Assembly: GCA_945643635.1 (NCBI GenBank)
Contig: CALZFC010000272.1
Span: forward strand, 248,001-312,000
Direction of reading: 5' to 3'
DNA: 64,000 nucleotides
Source of the DNA: Allodiplogaster sudhausi
Lineage: Eukaryota; Nematoda; Chromadorea; Rhabditida; Diplogasteridae
Positions 49,360 through 62,000 of the stretch are shown in pieces (position 1 is the first letter of the stretch; the number at the start of each line of letters is the position of its first letter). Below the pieces are notes generated by a model that did not search any database, was not told the origin of the DNA, and saw nothing but the letters and a program-made list of their open reading frames with translations. The position numbers and the translations under genes are program-made.

Positions 49360-50473
49360 ATGATCGCTGGAAGTCCTCGATCGGTTTTTTTATTCACGCG
49401 GATTCAGCGTCTTTGTTTTTCCGCACCTCAAGCAGATGGCGGGTTCAAGCCGATGAGGGGCAGTGGAGACAGTGGCAAGAGTTCGCTATTCAATAATGAG
49501 AGCAGGTAGAGAACGGAAGGGGCATCTTGTGGGTTTGTATTTCATTCAAGATTCATTGAGATGGAAGAACGACGATGCTTTCACGGCTCTGGGCACTACG
49601 GATGAGCTCTCGTCTTTACTAGGGTAAGAGAGAGAGCGAGAGAGAGAGAACAGGAGAGAGAGAGAGAGAGAGAACAAGGACACCACCAGAACAGGAAACT
49701 CTGCAGAGTCTGCCGCTCTTCCGCCGTCTCCTCGGGTGCCAAACTGGCGGACGTGGTTGAGGTGCTGACTCGGGTTCAGTGCTGCCTCCAGGATGTTGGT
49801 GCTCATCTCGCGACTCCGCCCACTTCCATAGAGAGGAAGAAGAGTCAGTCGCTGTACTTCTCATGGATCACTTCTCTCTGGCACGAGATTCACAACAAAG
49901 CAACTTTTGTGTTGAAGAGTTGACGTCTTTCGACACGGAAATGGTGACTTGGCTAAACGGGGAGATTGATCGATTCGGGGATCAGCTTCCTCCTATTCGG
50001 CAGTTCATTCTCTCGGTCAGTACGTTCACGCTTCTTTCTTCTCTTCCTGTTTGATGCCGACAATTAAGGGAAGTGGAGCGACAGCAGCTTCGCTACAGTA
50101 TGCTCGTGCAGTGTGTCGTCGAGCGGAGCGAAGCTTGGTGCCTCTCATCCGGGAAGAACAAATTGATCCACAGGCACTTAAGTTTCTAAACAGGTATGTA
50201 CGGCAGATGAGAGAGCGCATGAAACTGCGAGCGAATGAAAGTATAGAAAAAGTAGTAGAGGTAGGTTTAAAAAGATAGAATGAGGGCTATAAATGGAAAG
50301 AGAGTGCAATTCTAGTGCGTACACACTAATTGGACTTTAGACTAAGCGATCTGCTGTTCGTGCTTGGCCGATATTCGTGTATGCGATGCGGGGAAGAAGA
50401 GATAACTTATCTCAGACCGGCACACTTCACTCAACTCAAATGGCAAAGGAAGAAGCTGCACGACAAGAACTAA
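49360..50473 (+). CDS. MMAB: Cob(I)alamin adenosyltransferase, PduO type (MMAB)
   Basis: Six exons join in phase (49360-49505, 49561-49623, 49707-49843, 49918-50015, 50069-50193, 50341-50473) to 233 residues. The enzyme adenosylates cob(I)alamin with ATP to make the cofactor of methylmalonyl-CoA mutase in mitochondria. The N-terminus (MIAGSPRSVFLFTRIQRLCF) is basic, hydroxylated and acid-free, as expected of a mitochondrial targeting peptide. Core motifs: GSGDSGKSSLF (ATP-binding N-terminal loop, diverged from TRTGDKG), ALGTTDELSSLLG, CCLQDVGAHLATP, ARAVCRRAERSLVPL and KFLNRLSDLLFVLGRY. The arginines of RAVCRRAER needed for activity are present. The start is only 192 bp after the GPN1 stop, suggesting co-transcription. 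The loop motif is unusual in lacking the first TR. Confidence 0.93.
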
Positions 50474-50623
50474 TCTTCACTTTTTGTCATGTGCGTCACA
50501 CGTACAGTCTTCACGGGTAGTTCGCAGGCAGTTTATAATTGTTTAATAATATTGACAGACGCGTCGTAAACTATTTTGTTTAGTACTCCTTATGTATATT
50601 AATTTGGTGGTAAACGAAATAGT

Positions 50624-51791
50624 TCACATTAGCAGTTCGAGGCTTGGTTGGTGCATGGTTGAGGGGTCTACAGTGAGGAAACGCACCCCTCTGAGCAGCC
50701 AGTGGGCGAGGGGCTTCTCTGATTGGAGAGGGACAAGCAAAAGAGGCTTCTGCTGGCCCGGCTGCACCAGGGGAATGCCTGCGGATGGCGTGGGAGGAGC
50801 CGGTCTCACTCCGATACGACCAGCCCAGATTCGGAGTGTCACGCGCCGCGACGCGACCGCGCTCGCTTCGCGCAGCGCGCCTCGGGAGTCAAGCTGAGCG
50901 TTTAGCAGAAAGACTGAGAGCAGGACAGAAGGTGATGAGTCGGCCGGGGTTGTACACACTCCAGCGTGTAGTTCGACCTGAAGTTGGGGATAAATGAGTC
51001 CCGAATAATTTTAGAATAAAGCCATTGAGTATTTTGGGAACTAAGTGACAGAGAGGAAAGGGAAGAGTGGAAAAGAAAATTAGCCCACATCGACAACTGG
51101 CACATTCATCGTCTCCGCAGCGATCGCCCTGAGGCTTGCGAGTAGCGCAGCAGGCCTTTTCAGATTGGAGACATCGATGACTCCCTTCATCGCTTTGTCG
51201 CCACCGTCCAAGAGCGATTTTAGGTATCGAGCTCTGGCAATTGGCATTGTTAACCAATGAAAGACGAACGAGTAGACAGAGCACCTCTTTCTGTCTCCAT
51301 CACTCGCGGCAGCGTGGAGTTCATTGAGCAAGCAGTTGGAGACGCATGGGAAAGGTTGCCAAGTTGGATACGGGGACATCTTCTCCCCTTCTTGAGCAGC
51401 AATCGCCGGCTCCGTCTCGTCCCTCCTTTCTTCGCTTGCCTTCCCTCCGTGCACAATGAATGAGTAGCCTTCTAGAACCTACAATGTTTCAACGAGTACA
51501 TCATTACTCGTTCTCGATCTCTAGATCAGTGGGTATAAGTGAAACCTTTTGGTGCATCGCTTGTCGAGTTGCATTGATGAAAGAGGGGGAGAGGCCGGTG
51601 AGGAGAGCGGAGTCTTTGCTGTCTGATCCAAGCGAGGAGTGCAGAAGATGGCTACGTTGGACTGAGTCTTCTCTCTCTCGCAGGAAGGAAACTACAACTG
51701 CATCGTCCTCTCGGACGCCAATGCCTCCTCCCAGAATCCATTTCGACAATGTCTCCAGCACCTGCAGAATGCAAACTATTCACACCTCATT

Positions 51792-51861
<70 letters not shown>

Positions 51862-52994
51862 TATGAAATTTTTTTATTAAATAAAATAAATTGTGGTCCA
51901 GACCATGAGATCATAGTCGTTGTCCATTACAGAAGCGTAGATTGGCAATAGAATGCAGAGTCGAAGTCGCTCCAAGTTAAGACGGTCCGTTATGCCAGTA
52001 CGAACTTCCTAAATGCATAAATATCTGGCGATAATATATTTTTATTAGCGATGGAAAAAAAATGAATAGGAACCTTGAAAAGCCTGAGTGTGGCGTGAAT
52101 CTGGTGTTCGTTGAAAACGTAGGAAGCTTGGAAGCCGTGGACACCGAAAGAGGAGCGAAGACGGAGAGAGAAGTGGAGAGCGAGAAGAGAGACCAGCTGG
52201 GACTCTTGTGCTCCCTGCATCTTTCACATCACTCTCTGCTTCTGATCCACGCCTTTCGAATAAGTAGACCTTGAGTGTGGAAAGAGTGGATGAAATGGAA
52301 GGAGTGGCAATGACGGAGGAAGCGAAGATGGAAAAGGAAGAGGGGCGGCGGATGAAGAGAGAGCGAGTGGGAGGCAACCATCTCCTCTGCCAAGCAAAGG
52401 ACAAAGTGGATATGCAAATGCAGTCGTTCGTTTGTCACAGACAATCGGCTGTTGATCGGAGGCGACGAGAATCAGCCGGAAGCACGGGTCAATGATTTCC
52501 GCGTCATTCAACTACAACAAATAATCTTTCTATACAGGTAGATAAATATAACAATTTCGTCGAAAGAAGTACAGTAAGGGAAATAGAATTGTTTTTACTG
52601 AACCTGCTGAATAATGGCAGCGAAAATGGATAACCGCTCCTCCAGATGAGCCGAAGAAACAACCAACCATATTGATTGCGACAGTTTTTCACTCACTTAA
52701 TTTGTTCGTTAAATTTTGTTTGTTTTTTGGGATAAGAAACAAATTATGCATAAACCAAGATTTGGTAGTTCCCTATTGAGAATGCCTCGGACGATGCGAC
52801 CTCGGGCCAAATCGGCCAAGATGTCCAAGAATCTATCGGCAGTCATATTATGTCTATCATAAAATTCCTTTTTGAGAATGCCTATCCTATATGAATCTGT
52901 TGAACGAGTCCTTCAACCATATTCTTTACAAGGCATTTACTCCTTCACTACCATTTGATCTAACTTTCTCTCGCCCATTACTCTCTCTCTCTCT

Positions 52995-53025
<31 letters not shown>

Positions 53026-55991
53026 CTGTCTCTCTCTCTTTCTCTATCTCTCTCTTTCTCTCTTTCTCTCTCTCTCTATCTCTCTCTCTCTACGAACCCA
53101 GCAGAATCGCAAGGAATGACAAGCAAGAGGGGAATGCGCGCGGCAGATCGGTGCATTATAAGTCGTGCAAAGTCGAAGTCGGCCGAAGGGGCATCTTCTG
53201 GTTCGCAGCTTCCACTGGAAGAGTCTTTGTATTGTGATGCAGAATTAATTGAGTGAGTGAATGTAACCGCGAGTCTGGATTGAGAGTGCTCTGCAGTGCA
53301 CGCCAGAACATTCTTCTGTAAAAATCAATTAATCTTATGTTCAATTATGTAATTGCGAAGCTAATTACAAAGTATCTTATGCATTACAGTCGCATCATAA
53401 GCTTTGTTTCTCCCAATTTTGGGGAAAATATTTTAGTGTTGCAATTGAAATGTGCGAGACTGTCAACCGATGCAGCGGGGCCAGCGACGGCGAAAGTTCA
53501 TTCCATATCAGAGAAGTCAACCGACTCGTCAGACGGGCTTCCTCAGCAGAGATCTCGGCCGGATCTTCCAGCTTCTCCAGCAGTTCCTAGCATCCATTAA
53601 TGAAGCAGCATATTAATCGTCGTTCTATGTGAGAGAATGTGAGAAAAATACAAACAACGTCAAAGATAGAAATGAGATATTTTGGAGAGAAGTTGTAGAA
53701 TGGAGAGAATACGACGAGTGAGCGAGCGAAGCCAATCAACTGAGAAGAACGAGAGAAGACGGAGGATAGAGAAGACTGCAGCACTCCAAGCCATTTCATT
53801 ATCTACAAAAAAGAGAGAAGTATCTATGGTCTCTGGGGGATATGAAATATAGAAGAGATAGACGAATTAATTGTGTAGTTATGTACATATGCACAAACAT
53901 ATATTCTCTTTAAATCCGCTAAAAATGAAAATAAAAAGCACGAACCGCCTCTAGGTCAGCCATACATCTTTGCCTCGTCTCCGCTAACTGCTTTGACTGC
54001 GACAGCAAGTCGATTGCCTAGACAAAGGTTTTTTAAAATATAAATTTCAGAAAATAAATGTTATAATATTCTGAATTCAGAGGCTGACGCGGTCATCGTC
54101 CAAGTCTTGACTTCGAGCCAGAAGATCGAGCATATTCTCTTCCAAACCTTGAAAGTCTTTCTTAAAGGAGCATGAACACCCAAAACTCCTACGCGGAAAA
54201 CCCTGCAATAAGCTGCGGAGATACTGTAACTCACTTCGCTTTTATTATATTATTTGTACTAAAAAAAACAGTGCCCACGGACTAGTAAAAGCTTTTAGAA
54301 AAAATTTGAACGTGAAATTTTTTCTTCGGTATTTCGATATTTCCTCGGGAATCTTCACAGAATTACAAACGAACAAGGAAAAATGGGCTGGAAATGGCTG
54401 TTTTCATTTATTTCGACAATGCAAGAGAAGATGTTAAAAAATATTTTCCCGCCTACAGGCCGGTGGTGAATATCCTGGAGTTAAATTTGTGCTTAACATA
54501 CAAAGAACAGAAATATACCGTACAGCATCAAAAATTTCCCTGATGCAGGCACATTTTTTATATGTAAATTTCGCGCGAATGCTGTACTTCTGAATCTTTT
54601 TACTTTGCAGAAGTGTTCGCATGAAGGGCATAGACTGACTCGTGTAATAGCTTAAGTGATAAAAAGAATGGGTTTCATGCTCCTTTAATAGTTTTTGTTT
54701 CGAAGACACGGACCAGCCAGCTGGACGGTCTGCTGCTCGATCAGCTCGATCAGCTCGTCTCTCCTCTGCACCAAATCAGCCACGTTGCGACGGAGAATGA
54801 CGTCACGACAACGAGACGAGACATCGGCCGGAGAGAGAGTCTGCTCGAGGAGAAGAACCCCCGACATGTCGAGGGAGGCAGAGAGGGAGGGGGAGAGAGA
54901 GCGGTCTCCAGCCAGAACCACACGGAAGGCCGGCAAGGCACTGCACTCCACGCCGTGGATCAGCAGAGACTGCAAGGGCAGTATGAGAGGAAATCGACAG
55001 AGGAACACGGAATGGACTCGCCCCGCCTTCTTCCGGGGGCATCTTCAGTTGGAATGCGGGCGAGGAGAGGAGGCGGTCTTCATCCACCACAACTTTGATC
55101 AAAATCACTCGCCCGCAGCTCGCACTCTTTCGGATTGCCTATAAATAACAGTTTTAAAGTTGGACTATTTAATTAAAATTATTTAATCTCCGATTATTTA
55201 AGAATCGTTGGAAAGAACCTCAAGAACATTCTCGTCCCCCGATTCACCATCTACTACATCAAGAATGCTGTTGAAAGATTTGGACAACTCCTCGAAAACC
55301 GCATCTAAAAGATTTCATACTAAAATTTACACGCGGATAAACCTTAAAATTTCTATAAAAAGCACCTTCAGTGTCGGCAATGTAGACAATTTTACGCGTG
55401 TTTCTGATGAGAGAGGCGTTATCAACAGCAGAGGTGAAGAGATTCTTCTTCTCTGCATTCACACGAACTCCCACCTCACCAAGGACTTTCTAAAGGTTAC
55501 CTTTTTTGATTCTCCTCCCTTTCATTGTCTTTTAACCTTTCTATCAGCAAGTGAGTGCATGGAGAGGAATTCTATGGCGCACGCTTGCGCGAGGGCAACA
55601 AACAGAACCTGAATCCTTTGGCTAGATTCTCTTTTATAAAACAGTAAGTTGGCATGGAATTATGGTGAAACCTCTTCTGCCTCTGCCTTGATTGATTCCA
55701 TTTTAACCGTCCATTTCTGTTTCTCGCCACCTGCGATTGACTGAATTATCAAGAAAGAGAAGCAAGCAAGAATGAATGCCAACCAAGAGCAGCGACGAGT
55801 CTTTCTGCTCGCTCCATTCGAATCTAAGCAATCATTACAGTAGAGACATTCTCTTACTCAAAACGTGGAAAGGAAAAACCTCGCAAGAGTGGATCTTTGT
55901 CTGGAGCTCCTGCTTCTTTTGACTCATCTGCGAGAATTGATCAGACAGTGTCTGTAGCTTCTCTGTCACTTTCTGCAAGGAGTAGTAGACT

Positions 55992-56036
<45 letters not shown>

Positions 56037-59000
56037 ACGAGAAGAAGAAGAAGAAGAAGAGTGCCTGTAGAGCCCTCCTCTTGATGTCGAGTTGTCTCAT
56101 GTGCTGCTTAACAAGTGCCTCGGCCTTCCGGAGTCTCTCCTTCTTCGGCTGGACAATGCCAGAGATGCGCGAGTAGAGATCCACTGCCTTGACCCAGAGA
56201 CAGAGACTCTCTGCCGCTAGAGAAGACTGAAGAAAGGAGAGACTGGACATCAAGTTCTTCTGTGTCTTTCTCCCCACTTACCTGTTTTACCTTTTCCGGA
56301 TCGAAGTCTTCCTTTGAAAGATATCGTCTATAATTGAGAAGCAGGTAGAAGATTCTTCAACAGACAAGCAAAGACGAACTCTCTGACGAGTGCAATGGTC
56401 CTCCGTGGAATGGAGTCCCTTTGGAAGGTGCGGATTCGATGCAGAAAGTGAAGATCGGAGAGAAGTCGCTGCCCGGTCGGCCAGAAGTCCAGGATCGGCT
56501 GCCCAGTCTCCTGCAGGCCAAGTCATGGAATGGAGAAGCCAGTCTCGACTGACGGGATCAGTTATCTTGGCTGGCTGCTCTCCGAGTAGAATGCACACTG
56601 CTTCCATGCAAATACGCACTCCGTACGGCGGAAATCTGTCATGTTCTTACTTGATGGTTTCGTTCACTTTTCGGGGATTACAAAGGAAAAATGAACCTCA
56701 TGGTTTTGAGAGAGGAGATGTCACTTTGTCGCATAGTCTCCAGAGCATCGACAGCTGCTTCCAAGGCGGGGAGTGCATTCGCGAGGTCCTCTTCACTCTC
56801 CACCTCAATCCCATCACTTCTCTTCTAATCAATGGCCAATAGCCTACCTTGAGAGCCTGCGCCTTCGTGGCCGCCTCATTCGCCTTGTGCTCGTTCGCAG
56901 CAACCACCTCTCGCGCATTTTCGACCTACATAGAAATATTAATCCAAAAATGAACGAGTGCGAGAAAGACTGAAATACCTCGATGGATTCGCGTTCGATG
57001 CTGCTCATCAACATGCTAAAGACAATTTCGTTACCAATTATTACTTTCAATTTATCTGTGTCACACATCTGCTTGGAAATGGGGGATAATGAATAGCCTT
57101 GTTTCAATGGAAGTGCGGACGAGCTGAGGCTGTAGCCTGAGCAATTCCCCTTGAAGATATCCAATCTGCTTCTCAGCTTGCCGTAGCTTTTCCATGCCCT
57201 TCGTGTATCTGATAAGACGATGTTAATTACGATAATAGGTATTCGGTTTAAAATATTAAATCTAAAAAAAAACACAACCTTTTCATGACGAGTGAGACGC
57301 GCCCTCGATTTTGCTTGAACAGGTTACAAAATGTACGCACGAAGTTCGCAAACTTTGCGTTCACTTTGACAACCCTTCAAATATACAATAACGTTCACTT
57401 TGACAACCCTTCAAATATACAATAACTAAGTGAGAGAAAAAAAATTGTTGTAATGATGATCTAACTTTCGCTCAAGAAGAACTTGACGAACTTGACTGAG
57501 AGTGTCAACGATTCCGTCTATCTAAAGAAGAAATTTTGAACGCAAAAAATTTTATTGGTAAACAAAGACTGGTTTAAAAAGAAACGTAAATTTGAAGGAG
57601 AGAAGATGGTAACCTGTTTCTCGAATAGGCATGAGTCACTCAGAATGCTGCGACAGACTTCACGGCATTCGACATCCAAATCCATAGAATGCCACAGGAG
57701 AAGGCAATGGCTGCTCAGCTGTCATTACACATTTTTTCTCTCTCGCTAGGACAAGATTATGAGTGTGCAATGTAATTTGGGGGAAACATTATTTGAATAT
57801 ACTTCTTTGATATGTAGATGATAACAAACTTCTTGGTGTCTTTGGAGAAATCGAAGCGACTCTGCAGCTTGCAGGGAGAGAAGAAAGACGAGTCCATCCT
57901 CCAAGCGAATGCGCATCTCAGGCCAGATTCCTCCTCCTAATGTTGAGAAAGACAAGTTAACCACTGAATGATAAATGTAGAAATGAACTGAACCGAGCGC
58001 CGTGAACTTGTCGGATATCTCGCAGAGCAGGGAAGAAGTGCAAAGGCGTGCAGGCAAACCTCTTCAACTATTCATTTTTCCAGTAAAATATCGACTTGTT
58101 AAAATTGTAATTCAGGTAAAAAAAATGTTATATTTTGCACGACAACGAAGTTGTTGAAGTAAAATATTCATTATGATTTATTGCGAATAGTAATCACGAT
58201 AGCTACGCACGTACGAGGTTGCACGTAATCTTCGGTCTACATTCTACGCGTTTTGTAGAGAATTATGCTGAGCACGGGGCGCATAGCTATCGTGATTACT
58301 ATGAGCAATGAATTATAACACGTGTTTATTTGAAATGAACCGTTTCATGATAAGACAGGCCATGTCTTCGAGTATTTGATGTATGAGAGAATCTGCGATG
58401 TAAGTCAGAGTCAAGACAACGCGTCCGTTATCGAGGACAACTGTCCGAAGTATCTGAAATAACGTTTATTTATTTCGGGTATAAAATATGAATATTAAAA
58501 AAATTTAAGTAGCCTTTTCGATGAGGATTTCATACTCCTCTGCGCTAGTGCTCAGTGTTATTTTCTCGTGAGTGAATCCAGAGAGAGCAGCGGCCACTCG
58601 GACTATGCTTTCAGCCTTGAAGAACGAGTTTTCTGCAGAGAAGAGATTGAATCAGCAGGTTTTTGAATGATACATATTTTTAATATAAAACAATGAAAAG
58701 AAACAATGTGTTCGAAACTATGTGCATACAGATTCGTTGCCAAATGGCATTAATCTAGTATTGAGTGCTGACCAACGATAATCGCACTTGACCGTGCAAA
58801 TAACGCCATCTCAAGGCTGCAGGCGACAGCAGCGAGGGAAGGAGTGAAGCACAGCGAGTCGGACAGACCAAGCTCATCGCATGTCCTGTCAAGTAAGAAT
58901 TCAACTTAGAAAAAATAATAAATAATATACTATTCAGATTCAAATGTTTAAAAAATATTCTTCACTGTTCATGGAATGAGCTGACTTCCTGTACTCCTCG

Positions 59001-62000
59001 AGCAGTCGAGAGAGTTGAGTAATGTGGCCATTGCGGACGAAGAGAGGAGTGGACTCAGCAGGAGCATGAGACGCCTTCTCATCGAGATAAGCAAGAACAC
59101 TGAATTGGAGGAGAGGGAATAGCGGCCAACTCAAACGGAGAGAACCTTCGGTAGGAAGTTCCAAGCTGGCTAGTGGCAAGAGCTCTCCTCAATTCCCTCG
59201 CGGCACACGCCTCCGTCTTCATGTCGTGAAACTTGGCAAGAAGGGTCGAGTACACTCGCAGAGGAAAGTCGAACGCCGCAGTTTTGGTCTATCAGCACAC
59301 TTTTTATATTACGAACTAAGATAAGAAAGTAAATTAAACAATTCAAATAACACATGCCGTTTCACGTTCAGTGAAATCCGTTGAAATCGGCAACGCAATT
59401 CTCTCCATCCGAGGAGAAAGAGCGGAGGAGACGGCGACTCCTCTCAGAATCACTACGATCTTCTAAAGGGAAGAGAGAAAGAGAGAAGGAGAGATGGAGA
59501 GAGAAAGAGAAGGAGAGAGAGAAGGAGCGAGAAGGAGAGAGAAAGAGAGAAGGAGAGAAGGAGAGAGAGAGAGAAGGGGAGAGAAAGAGAGAGAATCGAA
59601 CCAGAGAACGAAGAGAGATGCTGAGTTGACGGAGAAGCTCCCCTCTCTCCTCTTTCAGAGGATAGTGGAGATGCAAGAGAAGTAGAGAAGACATTTCATC
59701 GCTCACGCCCTCTTCCGCCGGAGACCTTGGTAGAAAAAAATGAGAAATACTCTTGAATCTTGGGAGAATTTAATGTTTATAAAACAGTTCCTTTTTGATA
59801 TTAGTTATATCTTCGTTTTTCCTAAACTGGCCTGAGGGAACTGCAAGCTGTGATTGCTGCTTCGAGTTGCGGGACAGAACAAGCGGATCCGCAGCTCATC
59901 TCGAGAAGGGTGAAGCTGCAAATATTATACTTATGAATGAAATTGGAAGTTCGCTCGTTGTACACGAAAAAGAACCTTTTATTAAGGGAGAGAGTGAGTG
60001 CGTGTATCATATGCTCTTGACTCGTTCCTCTCTCTCCGCATACAAAGACCATCCACGCAGTTCTTCTCAGAATCGCTAACACCAACTTCTTCAGGAAGTC
60101 GGCGGGGCGTTTCGCTTAAAAAATAATTTATTTGCACCAGGTGGAAAATCGTTCGTTCCTTGCCTTCATCTGCGGAATTTAAGGTCGCTTGTTTTTTGCC
60201 TATTTTGTCTTGCGTATACCGCACGAGAAGATCTTCAAACGGAAATGGAGATTTCTGAAAATCCCGCCTTATATATTTTTATTCATGCAACGCTCTATTC
60301 AAACCAGAATGTGAAAGTTCTTTTTAATAATTTGGGTCTTGACGAGTGTTAGAAGGACCAGAAGATGTAGAAGAGCTTGCGCATCCGGAGTGTCAGGCAG
60401 TGAAACTGAACACATTTATCACTTTATTTTGTTTTAAAAGAAATCCAGTGCAACAAAGATAATGTGAATTCAAATATGTCTCACTAGCATCAGTCAATCC
60501 TTGAAGACGAATAGTGAAAAGGGTTCGGAGTGACGGAGGAATGCCAAAGCCTCTAAGGAAGCTCGAGTGCGGAAGGACATCTGGAAGCAGCTTCTCGGCC
60601 ACTGATATCTAAACACTTATAAACAATCAAATATATTAATGAAGAGATTGCATCTTACCATATTATGATCGCAATGAATAACTGGTAGTCGTGTGGATCG
60701 TGGAATTCTGTCTGTTTCGATGATGACTCGAATCCATGTCGGAAATGTCGTTTTCTAAATCTCAGCTGATTAATCGTTACAATTTGACGATGATTTTCGC
60801 AACACAAAAAAGTCCCACAAAGTCAGCAGTAATGAAGGACTCAAGAAAACGAAGGATTCTCTCGGTTGGCCTCCCATCGAAGACCAGCCAACGCTCATCG
60901 TTCACAACAACGTTGTCTTCATCACTCAACGCTTTCTGCAAAATTCGACACTTTTGCTTTTTAATTTAGCATTACAAAAGACAACCTTGAACTGTGCGCG
61001 GATTTGATGTTCAAAGTGGTTGGGATGAGAAGGGAAAGTGGAGAGGGAGACAGCGATTCCTTCCGCTTCTCTCATCCTCTTCGCCATGCTCAGCAACGTC
61101 GTCTTCCCCGTCAACGCCGCTCCCTCCACAACCACAATTCGATCATTTCTGCTGCTCAGCAACGAGTATATCTAAAGAATCTTCTTTCGACAAGAATATT
61201 TTATTTAAATAAATGTTGGCCTGTTCGCATTTCAGAGCGAAGGGCGAGTTTGGGTGGAGAGGCGGCTCCTTCGAGTGGAGGGCGTGCAACTTTCGGCGAA
61301 TGCTACTGCTAACGTTGGCGGAGAAAGCAAAAAGGCGACCAAGCACCTGTCGATCCTGAATGGTCAAGTATTACATTCCACTGCCTCATCCACGCGTTAT
61401 ACAACTGAAGAGCAAGTTTGTTGCAAATGCTGGTTGAATATGAATGCAACCTGATCGGCCAGACTTGGCAGCAGCGACTGGCTGAGTCCCGTAGAGATCA
61501 TCGACTGGCTGACTCCCGTCGAGATCATCGACTTTTCGTCTGACCATTCGTTCGACATCTTCAAGGAACTCACACTTTAAGCATTACATCGTTTTAGTAG
61601 TAATTCTTTCTGTGAGGCAAAAAAAACAAAGAATTTACTTGAACAATGTAATTGGCAGCTCTCTCTGAGACTTGTCGAGGATCTTGGGAGGGCGATTTGG
61701 CACTCAGCAACTCACACGACACTGAGACCGCCTCACACAATTCACTCGCTAGTCTGCCGAGGAGAGAAAACGAGTTTTCATTTGTTTCGACTTTAAAGGA
61801 GGCTTAAACTCGGAAACTCCTAGCACGAAATGGCCGATCTTATAGTACGATACATTTTGGCAACGTGATCCTGGCAATTTGCCAAGATCCTTGCTTCGAA
61901 ACCTTTTCTCGTAAAAAATGCGTTTTATTCGGCGATTTAAAATTGGCGGTTTGCGTCCGTTTGGTGAATCGTTAATATTCCGGTATATATTTTACGGCCG

